64,000 nucleotides of DNA from an uncultured Pseudomonadales bacterium (GTDB lineage: Bacteria > Pseudomonadota > Gammaproteobacteria > Pseudomonadales > Pseudohongiellaceae): NCBI GenBank assembly GCA_943842505.1, contig CALTDI010000022.1, positions 35,655-99,654 on the forward strand, given 5' to 3'. Positions 33,046 through 44,424 of this stretch are shown piece by piece (the stretch's first letter is position 1; each line of letters starts with the position of its first letter). The notes beneath the pieces are model-generated. The model searched no databases, was not told the origin of the DNA, and saw only the letters and a list, made by a program, of their open reading frames with translations. The translations under genes and the position numbers were made by a program.

Positions 33046-34467
33046 ATGAGCAGTAGAACCTTATATGACAAGATCTGGGACGCCCATTTGGTAACGCAAA
33101 GAGAAGACGGTACCGCCCTGATTTATATCGATCGTCATTTAATCCATGAAGTCACCTCGCCTCAGGCTTTTGAAGGCCTGCGGCTCGCGAACCGTCTGCC
33201 ATGGAGAGCGGATGCAAACTTTGCCACACCAGATCACAATATTCCGACTACCTCGGAAGAGAGACTGCGGGGCTTGGAAGGTATTAAAGACCCTGTCTCA
33301 AAGATTCAGGTGCGCACTCTGGATGATAACTGCCAGGAGTTCGGTATCTTCGAATTGAAGATGACCGATGACCGACAGGGCATCGTCCATGTCGTCGGCC
33401 CGGAGCAGGGCGCTACACTGCCGGGAATGACCATCGTATGTGGCGACTCCCATACCTCTACCCACGGCGCCTTGGGTGCTTTAGCCCATGGCATCGGTAC
33501 TTCCGAGGTGGAACACGTCCTGGCTACCCAGTGTCTGATGCAGAAAAAAGCCAAGAATATGCTGGTAAGAGTGGATGGGCAGCTAAAACCTGGGTGCACA
33601 GCGAAAGACATCGTTCTAGCCATCATCGGCAAGATCGGCACCGCCGGAGGCACTGGCTTTACCATCGAGTTTGGTGGAGAAGCGATACAGGCTCTGTCTG
33701 TAGAGGGGCGAATGACGGTATGCAATATGGCCATCGAGGCTGGCGCGAGAGCTGGCCTGATTGCGGTGGATGAAACCACGCTTGAGTACATCAAGGGCAG
33801 GCCTTTCGCCCCCGCAGGTGAGCTATGGTATCAGGCGGTAGAGTCTTGGCGCTCTTTGGTAAGCGATGTGGACGCACAATTCGATGAGACGGTTGTCCTG
33901 CAGGCCGCACAAATCGAGCCACAGGTAACCTGGGGTACGTCGCCAGAGATGGTTTCGCCAATATCTGGGAATGTGCCGGATCCGGATCAAGAGGCAGATG
34001 AAACCAAGCGCGTTAATATCCAGCAAGCGCTTAAGTACATGGGCTTGCAGGGCGGTACGGCGATCAAGGACATCAAGTTAGACTGTATTTTTATCGGTTC
34101 CTGCACGAATTCACGTATCGAGGACTTGCGCGCGGCCGCGGCAGTAATAAAGGGCAAGAAAGTGGCCTCAAGCGTTGAGGTTGCTATGGTCGTGCCCGGT
34201 TCAGGGCTGGTCAAGAAGCAGGCAGAGGCCGAGGGTTTGGACAAAATCTTCCTGGAAGCGGGAATGGAGTGGAGAGAGCCCGGCTGTTCTATGTGTCTCG
34301 CCATGAATGCCGATCAATTGGGCGAAGGCAAACACTGTGCCTCCACCTCAAATCGTAACTTTGAGGGACGGCAGGGATTTGGCGGGCGCACCCATCTGGT
34401 TAGCCCCGCCATGGCAGCTGCGGCGGCGATACACGGGCACTTCGTCGATGTAAGAGATTTAGGTTAA
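33046..34467 (+). CDS. leuC: 3-isopropylmalate dehydratase large subunit
   Basis: [72 protein letters not shown]. Confidence 0.97.
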   Translation: MSSRTLYDKIWDAHLVTQREDGTALIYIDRHLIHEVTSPQAFEGLRLANRLPWRADANFATPDHNIPTTSEERLRGLEGIKDPVSKIQVRTLDDNCQEFGIFELKMTDDRQGIVHVVGPEQGATLPGMTIVCGDSHTSTHGALGALAHGIGTSEVEHVLATQCLMQKKAKNMLVRVDGQLKPGCTAKDIVLAIIGKIGTAGGTGFTIEFGGEAIQALSVEGRMTVCNMAIEAGARAGLIAVDETTLEYIKGRPFAPAGELWYQAVESWRSLVSDVDAQFDETVVLQAAQIEPQVTWGTSPEMVSPISGNVPDPDQEADETKRVNIQQALKYMGLQGGTAIKDIKLDCIFIGSCTNSRIEDLRAAAAVIKGKKVASSVEVAMVVPGSGLVKKQAEAEGLDKIFLEAGMEWREPGCSMCLAMNADQLGEGKHCASTSNRNFEGRQGFGGRTHLVSPAMAAAAAIHGHFVDVRDLG

Positions 34468-34498
34468 ACTATATATAACAAAGAGTTAAAAGATAAAT

Positions 34499-35158
34499 AT
34501 GAACAAGTTTATTACAGAGAAGGGACTGGTATTGCCACTAGATCGTGCCAATGTGGACACGGACTTTATTATCCCCAAGCAGTTCCTTAAATCTATCAAG
34601 CGTACTGGCTTCGGGGTAAACCTCTTCGATGAGCACCGCTACCTGGATAAGGGGCTACCCGATGCGGATAACAGTAACCGGCCACTAAATCCGGACTTCG
34701 TGCTTAATCAGCCTCGCTATCAGGGGGTTAGAATCTTGCTAGCTAAAGACAATTTTGGCTGCGGCTCTAGTAGAGAGCACGCTCCCTGGGCCCTTGATGA
34801 CTACGGCTTTCGGGCTATTTTGGCGCCAAGCTTCGCCGATATCTTCTTTAATAACTGTTTCAAGAATGGCTTGCTCCCCATCGTGCTGGATAAGGCTATT
34901 ATTTCCGCGCTCTTCGACGAGGTTGAGGCAAACGAAGGCTATCAATTGGAAGTTGATCTAGAGCAGCAGCTGATCACCAAGCCTGACGGCTCGAGCATTC
35001 CATTTTTGGTAGATGAGTTTCGTAAGCATTGCCTGCTGAATGGGCTGGATGACATCGGTCTAACGCTTAAAGATGCCGAGAAGATACGCAGCTTCGAAGA
35101 CAATTGGCGCAACTCTGCTCCCTGGTATTTCACGACGACCAACGCGACTACGACCTAG
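34499..35158 (+). CDS. leuD: 3-isopropylmalate dehydratase small subunit
   Basis: [70 protein letters not shown]. Confidence 0.97.
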   Translation: MNKFITEKGLVLPLDRANVDTDFIIPKQFLKSIKRTGFGVNLFDEHRYLDKGLPDADNSNRPLNPDFVLNQPRYQGVRILLAKDNFGCGSSREHAPWALDDYGFRAILAPSFADIFFNNCFKNGLLPIVLDKAIISALFDEVEANEGYQLEVDLEQQLITKPDGSSIPFLVDEFRKHCLLNGLDDIGLTLKDAEKIRSFEDNWRNSAPWYFTTTNATTT

Positions 35159-35253
35159 GCTCCCAATTAGGCATGTTTTACTAGGAGCGGTGGTATTCGC
35201 TAGCCGCACGTGTTCGAAAATATCTTTTATATCAAGAATTTAGAGAGAGAAGC

Positions 35254-36273
35254 ATGAATAAGTATAACGTAGCAGTTGTAGGCGCTACCGGTGCTGTAGG
35301 GGAAACTCTGCTAAGCATATTGGAGCAGCGTAATTTCCCGGTAGATCAAGTGTTTGCCCTGGCCAGCGAGCGATCCGCCGGCAATACGGTAATGTTTAAT
35401 AATAAGCCCCTGATGGTGACAGACTTGGCCGAGTTTGATTTTAGCCAGACTCAGATCGGGCTGTTTTCCGCCGGCGGCAGCATTTCCGCCGAATACGCCC
35501 CAAAGGCAGGAGAGGCGGGTTGTGTGGTCATCGATAATACCTCGCATTTTCGTTATGACGACGATATTCCACTCGTAGTGCCGGAGGTGAACCCGGGCGC
35601 TATCGCGCAGTACACCAACCGAAACATCATCGCCAACCCAAATTGCTCGACAATTCAAATGCTTGTAGCGCTGAAGCCGATTCATGACGCGGTGGGTATC
35701 AAGCGAATCTCGGTCGCCACCTATCAGGCTGTGTCAGGGTCAGGAAATCAGGCGGTAGAAGAGTTGGCCAAGCAGACTGGAGAGCTACTAAACGGCCGTG
35801 AGGCTGAATGTAAGGTGTATCCGCGACAGATCGCCTTCAATGTGCTGCCCCAAATCGATGTCTTCCTTGAAAACGGCTACACCAAGGAGGAAATGAAGAT
35901 GGTGTGGGAAACGCAGAAAATATTCGGCGATGAAAGCATCAAGGTTAGTGCGACCTGCGTACGTGTTCCGGTATTCTACGGGCACTCCGAAGCGGTGCAG
36001 ATAGAAACGCACAAACCAATTCGCGAGCAAGAAGTACGCGATTTATTGGCGAATGCTGCTGGCGTTACGGTCATCGACGAGCGTGTAGACGGTGGATATC
36101 CTACGGCAGTCCACGAATCTGCGGGCCAGGACGCAGTTTTTGTGGGGAGAATTCGGCAGGATATCTCAATTGCCAATGGTATAAATCTATGGGTGGTTGC
36201 CGATAACGTGCGAAAGGGAGCAGCTCTCAACTCTATTCAGATAGCCGAAGAGTTGATAAAAAGCTATTTATAA
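35254..36273 (+). CDS. asd: aspartate-semialdehyde dehydrogenase
   Basis: VVGATGAVGETLLSILEQRNFP, IIANPNCSTIQMLVAL (catalytic Cys), TYQAVSGSGNQAVEEL. Confidence 0.95.
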   Translation: MNKYNVAVVGATGAVGETLLSILEQRNFPVDQVFALASERSAGNTVMFNNKPLMVTDLAEFDFSQTQIGLFSAGGSISAEYAPKAGEAGCVVIDNTSHFRYDDDIPLVVPEVNPGAIAQYTNRNIIANPNCSTIQMLVALKPIHDAVGIKRISVATYQAVSGSGNQAVEELAKQTGELLNGREAECKVYPRQIAFNVLPQIDVFLENGYTKEEMKMVWETQKIFGDESIKVSATCVRVPVFYGHSEAVQIETHKPIREQEVRDLLANAAGVTVIDERVDGGYPTAVHESAGQDAVFVGRIRQDISIANGINLWVVADNVRKGAALNSIQIAEELIKSYL

Positions 36274-36430
36274 TGAATACTTGCAAGCTGTAGTGAAGAA
36301 ACATTCTCAATAAGTTAGTCGCTTCAAGAGTAGTGTTTGCTAACCGGCATTTTGATTGAGAGAGTCATTGAAGGTGCTGGCATCGTTTCTACGGAGCAAT
36401 GCCAGGAACCTGTTGAGAGATTAAGGGACT

Positions 36431-39400
36431 ATGCTACGTAAATTCGTTGTCATTCTGACCATGCTGTTCTGCAGTATGGCGACACAGTTGTACGCCTTAG
36501 GGCTAGGTACAGTAACTGTGGAGTCCGCGCTCAACCAGCCACTGCGCATGCGCGTTGAGTTGCTGCAGCTAGGCGACACGCGTTTGCAGAGACGTTCGTG
36601 TTTCCATGGCGTCCACCGCAGACTTCGAGCGCTTTAATGTCCAGCGTGAAAGCTTCCTCTCCAATATACGATTTAGCGTTGAATCTACTGCGAACGGTAA
36701 TGTTGTCATACTGACTTCCTCGCAGATAGTTCGCGAGCCCTATCTTAGCTTTATCCTCGATACGCGCTGGCCTAACGGCCGCTTGCTTAGTGAGCATACG
36801 ATCCTGTTGGATCTGCCCGTATTCAATGACCAGCAATCGACTGCCGAAGTAAGACAGCCGATTAGCCCAATACTGCAGGCTCCCAGAGCCGGCCAGCCTG
36901 CTGCGTCAGCCGAACCCTTTGTCGAGGCACAGACTGCGCCCGTAACCGTTACACCAAGTTCTACGAATTCCGCAGCGAATCTTCAGCCCGAAGTCATTGC
37001 TGCCGAGCCAGAGCGGACTGAAACAGCAATTCCAGAAGAAGTAGCCGAGCAAGTTGCGGCGGCGGAGCCGATCGCGGTCGAAGAAGTTGCCGAGCCGGAG
37101 CCCGCCGTCGCTGAAGACCAGGTAGTTGTTGTCGACGAGCCGGTTGAGGAAGTCATCGAAGAGGTTGCTGAAGAAGAGGCCGTTGGAGGGGTTGTTGAAG
37201 AAGAGCTCATTGAAGAAGTTGTTGAAGAAGAGCCCGCCGCAGATATCGTAGAAGAAGAGTCCGTCGTAGCGCAATCTGAGCCAGAAGTTGAAGAGGCTAT
37301 CGAAGCTGCTGAAGAACCCCAAGCGCCTGAGGTGCTCGAGCCAGAGACGCTAGAAACCGATGGCAGCGATACGCTTTCCAGCATAGCTATGCGGGTGAGG
37401 CCGGATGATTCTGTTTCCATGCAGCAAACCATGTTGGCAATTCAGGAGTTAAACCCAGACGCCTTCGCTTCGGGCAATATTAACCAGCTTCGCAGCGGTC
37501 AGGTTCTACGAATTCCTAATCTGGCAGAGATTCAGGCTATCGATCCGCGAGATGCTGCCGCCGAGGTGACGCGTCAGAACACGGATTTTGCAGAAGCGGG
37601 TGTGCAGCCGCTTGCAGCGCCGACCAACGTTGAGCCGGCTCAGGACGATCAGCCACAAGGGCAATTGAGCGTTGTTAGTTCCGATGATGCTATCGATGCC
37701 AGCGGTGGCGCTGCAGAATTAGCTGACGCCGAAACAGAAGCTCTGGATCAGCGCATAGTGGAGTTAGAAGCTCAGCTTGCACAGCGCCAGGAAGAGGCCG
37801 ATCGCGCCAGAGTAGAGCGCGAAGAGTTAGATTCTCGCATGGCTGAGTTGGAAGCGCAGATCGCCGCCGCACAGGAAATAATTCGCCTACAGGATATTCA
37901 GTTAGCGCAATTGCAGGAGTCGCTGGCTGCCGCTGCCGCGGAGGCGCAATTACTTGCCGATCAGCAAGCTATACAAGACGCAGCCGCCGCGGAAGCCGCG
38001 CAGCCAGTCGACTCTCCGTCTAGCGTATTCGATGATGTTCTGCGCATTCTAACCGGCAACAGCATATTCATGATTTCAGGCGTTGCGTTGGCTGTCTTGC
38101 TGTTAGTGGTATTGATGCTGCGTAGAAATCGCGCTGCGAAAATAGTCGAAATGATATTGAAGAATTGGTTGAACAAGAATTTGAAGCAGCAGCGGCTGAA
38201 CTCAATGAAGGGCTCAATGAAGGGCTCAATGAAGAGCTCGGCGAAGAAAGTGCTGGAGATGATAGATCGGCAGCGGAATTTCAAGACTACGACCCCTCGG
38301 ATCTAGACAGCGAGCTTGATGATATTATCGGGCTGTCAGGTGTCGATGATGGCAGCGATGAGGCCGAGGAAAAGCAGGATCTAGAAGAAAACCAACAGCA
38401 ACTTGATGTTCTCTCTATTGTCGATCAGCTAGTGAGTGAGCAGCAATACAGACGTGGTTTAAGCATGCTGAACACATCTCTGCAGGAGCAGGGAGAGAAC
38501 GAAGAAGTCAGAGCCAAAATAGCAGAAATAGAAAGCTTGCTGGAGGCTGAAAGCGCTGAACAGCAAATCGATGACGAGGCGGCAAAGGCACAAGGGGCTG
38601 CAGATCGAGATTCGGAGACTAAGTCATTTCTAGATGACCTGGGCATAGATCTGGATTCCTTCGACTACGACGAAGATGACGAAGAGGCTGCGGCAGAAGT
38701 TCAGCTCGAAAAACCAACCGAGATAGAAGCGCCAGTCGCAGACAGTGTAGAGCCTAGGGATGTTGACCTAATGTTCGACCTAGGCGGCGATGATGATCAG
38801 AGTGACGAGATTGACGGTGGATCATCTGCCGAAGAGGAAGAGGCCGACGAGGCGGAAGCGTTTGAGTTCGATCTAGATGATGCTGGCACTATTGAAAGTG
38901 AGGAAGAAGAGCCCGAAGCTCTCAGATATAGATACTCTAGAGTTTGATGCGGATGCTGCCGAAGAAGTGCAGGCCGATGTGGCGGCAGATGATGACGAAG
39001 AGTTAGATTTAGAGACATTTTCGTTTGACGCTGACGCGGCGGCGAGCCTTACGCAGGCGGCGGAGGCTGAGCAAGATACAGGCGAGAAAGAAGACCCCAA
39101 TGCGGTAGAGTTTGCTTTCGATAAGGCTGACCTCGATGACTCTACAGAAACTCCAGAGCCAGCAAGCAATGAAGAAGTTGAAACATTCGATTTTGATCTT
39201 GATGAGGATGCGGGAGATACAGTCCTTGAAAAGCCAGCTAGTGATGAAGCTACGAGTGATGCTGTCGAAGACTTTGATTTCGATTTAGATGAGTTTGAGA
39301 TTGAGCCATCTACTGATGACGCTTCCTCTGCTGCTGAGACGGCCATTACTCCTGATAGTCTTGATGATGACTTTTTGGATTTAGATGCAGAAGCGGGTAA

Positions 39401-39785
39401 GCAAGATAGCGTTGCCGCTACTGAAGATGATATTACCGAAATGCTCTCTGTTGGCGACGATGCTGAGATCGAATTCGATATTGACGACGAACCTGAGGAA
39501 GTAAAAGCCGATAGCGCAGAGTCGGATAAAGACGAATTGCTTGACGAAGATGACCTTGATTTTCTCTCCGATGACGAGATCGAAATTGAATCAGTTGAAG
39601 ATATCGAAGAGGTCGACAGGCTTTCCGACGCTGACGAAACGGCAACCAAGCTAGAGTTAGCGTATGCCTATCAGAAGATGGGTGATACAGATGGCGCTAA
39701 GGAAATTTTGCAAGAGGTCATCAAGGAAGGTTCTGATGAGCAAATCGCAGAAGCGACAAAGCTGCTAGGTACCATAGGCGAATAG
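36431..39785 (+). pseudogene. fimV: FimV/HubP-like polar hub protein interrupted by three apparent frame changes
   Basis: ORFs 36431-36637, 36606-38306, 38165-38947 and 38877-39785 give one FimV architecture: ALGLGTVTVESALNQPLRMRVELL, then ASTADFERF...REPYLSFILDTRWPNGRLLSEHTILLDLP, a LysM-like segment, a TM helix, acidic repeats, and the C-terminal ATKLELAYAYQKMGDTDGAKEILQEVIKEG. Frames go 2-0-2-0. Confidence 0.85.
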
Positions 39786-39830
39786 TCCGCTTTTTTCGCT
39801 CACCCATTACTACTTGGGTCTAAATGATCT

Positions 39831-40658
39831 GTGCCAACTCACGAGAAATCCTCCACTAAGCAACAGCGCTTTGCGCTAGGCATCGAATACGATGGTCTGG
39901 CGTATTCTGGATGGCAGAAACAGAAATCTCCCCAGCAAGAAACCGTTCAGCAGTACATTGATACAGCGCTTAGCAAGATAGCAGACCGTGAGATAGTCGT
40001 GTCTTGTGCTGGAAGGACTGACGCAGGCGTCCATGCTACGTGCCAGGTTGTCCACTTTGAGAGTGAGATAGATAGAGGCGACAAAGCATGGACTGAGGGG
40101 GTAAATAGTTTGCTGCCAAAGTCGATACGGGTGTTATGGTCGCGTAAGGTTGGCAATGACTTTCATGCGCGCTTCAGCGCATTGTCTCGAAGATACATGT
40201 ATCTCATATATCGACGTGATACCGAATCGGCGATGTTGAATGGCAGGGCGACCTATGTGCGGAGAGAATTAGACGCGCAGGCCATGCACGCCGCAGCGCA
40301 ATACTTGCTCGGCGAGCAAGATTTTACTTCTTTTCGTGCGGCAGGATGTCAGTCGAAGACGGCTATGCGCAATGTAATGCACGCAAATATATACCGCCAG
40401 GGAGGGTTCCTAATCTTTGACGTAAAAGCCAATGCATTTCTTCAGCATATGGTTCGCAACATAGTTGGTTCTCTGTTAGAGGTAGGTAGGGGAGCGCAAG
40501 ACCCAAGCTGGATCGCTAATTTGCTGTCTGGCAAGGACCGGACTCTGGCAGCCCCAACTGCTCCATCTGACGGGCTCTATCTGGTCGGAGTGGCTTACCC
40601 TGAAAGCGATCAGCTGCCAACTGAGCTCGCACTGCCAGGACTATTGCTGGCTCTCTAG
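39831..40658 (+). CDS. truA: tRNA pseudouridine(38-40) synthase
   Basis: GIEYDGLAYSGWQKQ, CAGRTDAGVHATCQVVHFE, FLQHMVRNIVGSLLEVGRG. Confidence 0.96.
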   Translation: MPTHEKSSTKQQRFALGIEYDGLAYSGWQKQKSPQQETVQQYIDTALSKIADREIVVSCAGRTDAGVHATCQVVHFESEIDRGDKAWTEGVNSLLPKSIRVLWSRKVGNDFHARFSALSRRYMYLIYRRDTESAMLNGRATYVRRELDAQAMHAAAQYLLGEQDFTSFRAAGCQSKTAMRNVMHANIYRQGGFLIFDVKANAFLQHMVRNIVGSLLEVGRGAQDPSWIANLLSGKDRTLAAPTAPSDGLYLVGVAYPESDQLPTELALPGLLLAL

Positions 40659-40753
40659 GCGGGGCTGCATTTCAAACTTTTTGTCTCTGCTAGATAGGCG
40701 CGAATCGGTCTATTTGCTAGAATACCCCTCTTTCATCAGCCTCAAGACCCACC

Positions 40754-41389
40754 TTGCAAAAAATCTGGATTAAAATTTGCGGTATTACGCGGGCGCAGGA
40801 TGCCTTGGCTGCGGCCGAGCTCGGCGCGGACGCTATAGGCGTGGTCATTTATCCAAAAAGCCCAAGAGCGGTAACTGTTGATGAGCTGCCTGGGATCACG
40901 GCCGGGCTTGCGGATCAGGTAGTCGTAGTAGCCCTATTCGTCGATCCAGAGCCCGAGTTAGTGCGTAGTGTTATACAGACCGGTTCAGTTGATCTGCTGC
41001 AGTTTCACGGAAGTGAATCGCCGGAATTTTGTGAGCAGTTTGCCATGCCCTATATGAAGGCAGTCGCGGTCAAGGGAGACAGTAACCTGCAAGAGGTGAT
41101 TGCGCCATACGAGACTGCTCGCTTTATCTTGCTCGATAGCTATGATCCGATAATGCCGGGCGGAACCGGAAAGACATTCGATTGGCATAAAGTGGAGCGG
41201 TTGAGCGAGCGCCAGCAGTCACGGTTGGTATTGGCGGGCGGACTGAAGCCAGATAACGTGAGACTGGCGATAGAAACCGTCAGACCCTTTGGCGTCGATG
41301 TGAGCAGCGGCGTTGAGGCGAGTAAGGGAATTAAGGATATCGAAAAGATGAAATCATTTATCGAAGGAGTAAAAGCAAGTGATCAATAG
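40754..41389 (+). CDS. trpF: phosphoribosylanthranilate isomerase
   Basis: [65 protein letters not shown]. Confidence 0.96.
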   Translation: MQKIWIKICGITRAQDALAAAELGADAIGVVIYPKSPRAVTVDELPGITAGLADQVVVVALFVDPEPELVRSVIQTGSVDLLQFHGSESPEFCEQFAMPYMKAVAVKGDSNLQEVIAPYETARFILLDSYDPIMPGGTGKTFDWHKVERLSERQQSRLVLAGGLKPDNVRLAIETVRPFGVDVSSGVEASKGIKDIEKMKSFIEGVKASDQ

Positions 41390-42614
41390 TGAAGAGTCTG
41401 CGACTAGCGTTGATCCGGCTCAATTTGATGGACCCGATGCCACAGGGCATTTTGGTCCCTACGGTGGAATATTCGTCGGCGAAACCCTGATAGCGGCAGT
41501 CGAAGAATTAGCTGAGGTGTATGAGAGCTTATCTTCGGATAAGGAGTTCTGGGCCGAGTATGACTCCGAGTTAAAGCACTATGTGGGAAGACCATCTCCT
41601 CTGTATTTTGCAGAGCGCTTGACCAATGCTGCGGGCGGCGCGAAGTTGTATCTCAAGCGAGAAGACCTCAATCATACGGGCGCACATAAGGTTAACAATA
41701 CTATCGGACAGGCGCTGCTCGCTAAGCGCATGGGCAAGACGCGTATCATTGCAGAGACCGGAGCCGGACAACACGGTGTTGCCAGCGCTACCGTAGCTGC
41801 GCGGCTGGGCTTAGAGTGTCATGTCTATATGGGTGCCGATGATATTGTGAGACAGGCGCCAAATGTTTATCGCATGAAGCTCTTGGGAGCGAACGTTATT
41901 TCGGTCAATTCCGGTTCGCGCACCTTAAAAGATGCAATGAACGAAGCGCTACGCGACTGGGCGACCAACGTAGATAACACTTATTATATTATTGGCACAG
42001 TAGCAGGTCCGCACCCGTACCCAAAACTCGTGCGCGACTTCCAGTGTATTATTGGCAGAGAAGCTCGGGAGCAGTCACTGGAACAGATAGGTAGGTTGCC
42101 CGATGCATTGGTGGCTTGTGTGGGTGGTGGCTCAAACGCCATTGGGCTGTTCCATCCATTTCTGAAAGATGAATCTGTCGCTATGTATGGTGTAGAGGCG
42201 GGCGGTCATGGTATCGCTACCGGACAACACGCAGCCCCACTAAGTGCGGGCTCGCCTGGCGTATTGCATGGTAATAGAACGTATCTAATGTCTGATGCGT
42301 CAGGACAAATCCTGGAAACTCATTCGGTTTCTGCAGGATTAGATTATCCAGGCGTAGGTCCAGAGCATTCCTGGTTGAAAGACTTGAAACGGGTTAACTA
42401 CGTAGACGCAACTGATGAAGAAGCCATGGAGGCGTTTCACAAGTTGACGCGACTCGAAGGTATAATACCTGCGCTGGAGTCTAGCCATGCGGTGGCTTAT
42501 GCGATGAAGCTAGCGGCAACGATGCCAAAGGATAAGTGTATTATTATCAATCTGTCGGGACGTGGCGATAAGGATATAGAGACAGTTGCGAAGATCGAAG
42601 GTATCAAGCTCTAG
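41379..42614 (+). CDS. trpB: tryptophan synthase beta chain
   Basis: [63 protein letters not shown]. Confidence 0.98.
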   Translation: MINSEESATSVDPAQFDGPDATGHFGPYGGIFVGETLIAAVEELAEVYESLSSDKEFWAEYDSELKHYVGRPSPLYFAERLTNAAGGAKLYLKREDLNHTGAHKVNNTIGQALLAKRMGKTRIIAETGAGQHGVASATVAARLGLECHVYMGADDIVRQAPNVYRMKLLGANVISVNSGSRTLKDAMNEALRDWATNVDNTYYIIGTVAGPHPYPKLVRDFQCIIGREAREQSLEQIGRLPDALVACVGGGSNAIGLFHPFLKDESVAMYGVEAGGHGIATGQHAAPLSAGSPGVLHGNRTYLMSDASGQILETHSVSAGLDYPGVGPEHSWLKDLKRVNYVDATDEEAMEAFHKLTRLEGIIPALESSHAVAYAMKLAATMPKDKCIIINLSGRGDKDIETVAKIEGIKL

Positions 42615-42686
42615 AGAAAGCGTTAGCCTAGAACTTTTGTAGAAAATAAAATAAAGCAGGCGCGGAAAAAAGACCTAGAGAAAACC

Positions 42687-43505
42687 ATGAGTAGAATAGA
42701 GCAAATAGCGCAGAAGGCCGCAGCGGCCAAGAAGAAGTTGTTGATACCCTACCTCGTTGCGGGTGACCCGAACCTCGAGACTACCAGTGCCTTAATGCAC
42801 AAGCTGGTCGAGCAGGGTGCAGATATTATCGAGCTGGGAATCCCCTTTAGTGATCCATCATCTGATGGGCCGGTAATTCAACGAGGTGTAGAGCGCTCCC
42901 TGTCAAAAGGAACAACACTCAAGCAGGTGTTAGAGCTGGTGGCCGAGTTTAGGCAGACAGATACGCAGACGGGCATCGTGCTGATGGGTTATTTGAATCC
43001 AATCGAGATAATGACCTACAAGACTTTCGTCGATACGGCTAGCAGTGTGGGCGTGGATGGCGTGTTGATCGTCGACTTGCCACCGGCTGAGGCTCACGAC
43101 TTACATGCCATGTTGCGAGAGAGTGAGATCGATACGATATTTCTGGTCGCTCCGACAACGAGGGATGATCGTGTGGCAAGTATTACGGAGCTCTGTAGTG
43201 GGTACTTGTATTATGTGTCCTTGAAAGGAGTTACCGGAGCCGCGTTGACTGACTTCGGATCTGTAACGGCGAATATTAGCAAGCTGAGAGAGCGTACAAA
43301 GTTGCCGATTGTGATCGGTTTTGGTATTAAAGACGCAGGTAGTGCTGGTGCTATGGGGCAGCTAGCCGACGGGGTTATTATAGGTAGTGCTCTGGTTGAA
43401 AAAATTGCTCTGTTGGCCGATCAAGTAGATCAGGACACTGCTGTTTTAAGCGAGACTACACAGGTTATCGCGCAGGCAAGAGAAGCCTTAGACAAACTCG
43501 TGTAA
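42687..43505 (+). CDS. trpA: tryptophan synthase alpha chain
   Basis: YLVAGDPNLETT, DIIELGIPFSDPSSDGPVIQ, LPIVIGFGIKDAG. Confidence 0.97.
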   Translation: MSRIEQIAQKAAAAKKKLLIPYLVAGDPNLETTSALMHKLVEQGADIIELGIPFSDPSSDGPVIQRGVERSLSKGTTLKQVLELVAEFRQTDTQTGIVLMGYLNPIEIMTYKTFVDTASSVGVDGVLIVDLPPAEAHDLHAMLRESEIDTIFLVAPTTRDDRVASITELCSGYLYYVSLKGVTGAALTDFGSVTANISKLRERTKLPIVIGFGIKDAGSAGAMGQLADGVIIGSALVEKIALLADQVDQDTAVLSETTQVIAQAREALDKLV

Positions 43506-43536
43506 TATCCTATTGACTGTTTAGACGGACAAGAGA

Positions 43537-44406
43537 ATGAGCTGGATAGATAAAATATTACCCTCGATTGCGAATGCCCCAAAAGACGCAAAGAAATCTG
43601 CTGTTCCCGAGGGTACCTGGAAGCAGTGTCCGCGCTGTGATGCAATGCTTTACAAGAAATCGCTCAGCGATAACTATGATGTTTGCCCCAAATGTGAGCA
43701 TCACCTGCGGATAACAGCCAGGCGTCGCGTTGAATTATTTCTGGACGCAGGCGATCAGGAAGAGCTCAATGTCGATATGGAGCCAGTGGATCTTCTGAAG
43801 TTTAAAGACCTGAAGAAGTATAAAGACAGGCTTAGCGCGGCTCAGAAGGGCACTGGCGAGAAGGATGCGCTTATTGTCGTGAAAGGAAAGGTTGAAGAGA
43901 TTCCTGTAATAGTGGCTGCCTTCGAATTCAGCTTTATCGGCGGCTCGATGGGCGCAGTCGTTGGCGAAAAATTCACTCAGGCTGTCAATACCTGCATAGC
44001 GCAGGGCCTTCCCCTGGTTTGTTTCTCCACTAGCGGTGGGGCGCGCATGCAAGAGGCGTTGATCTCTCTCATGCAAATGCCGAAGACCTCCGCCGCATTA
44101 GAGAAGCTGAAACAAAACTCTCTGCCCTATATCTCGGTTCTGGTTGATCCGGTCTATGGCGGCGTTTCTGCAAGTTTGGCGATGCTTGGCGATGTAAATA
44201 TTGCTGAACCGAATGCCCTGGTGGGATTCACCGGCCCGGATGTTATTCGTCAGACAGTGCGAGTTAAGTTGCCCGAGGGTTTTCAGCGTAGCGAATTTCT
44301 TCTCGAGCATGGAGCGATTGATATGATTGTTCATCGCAAGAATCTGCGCGGCAAGATAGCATCGATATTAGACAAATTACTCTATTTCAAGCGCTCCGCC
44401 TCTTAA
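43537..44406 (+). CDS. accD: acetyl-CoA carboxylase carboxyltransferase subunit beta
   Basis: Zinc motif ([26 protein letters not shown]), [35 protein letters not shown]. Confidence 0.97.
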   Translation: MSWIDKILPSIANAPKDAKKSAVPEGTWKQCPRCDAMLYKKSLSDNYDVCPKCEHHLRITARRRVELFLDAGDQEELNVDMEPVDLLKFKDLKKYKDRLSAAQKGTGEKDALIVVKGKVEEIPVIVAAFEFSFIGGSMGAVVGEKFTQAVNTCIAQGLPLVCFSTSGGARMQEALISLMQMPKTSAALEKLKQNSLPYISVLVDPVYGGVSASLAMLGDVNIAEPNALVGFTGPDVIRQTVRVKLPEGFQRSEFLLEHGAIDMIVHRKNLRGKIASILDKLLYFKRSAS

Positions 44407-44424
44407 ATCATCTGAGTTAAAGCA

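Noticed and set aside
36906-37432. Two minus-strand ORFs (138 aa Phe/Leu/Asn-rich, 149 aa Ser/Thr-rich)
   Set aside because: Shadow of the acidic fimV repeat region; low complexity only.
38873-39649. 258-aa Ser-rich ORF on the minus strand
   Set aside because: Antisense shadow of the Asp/Glu-rich fimV tail; Ser-only composition follows from reverse complement of GAT/GAA codons.
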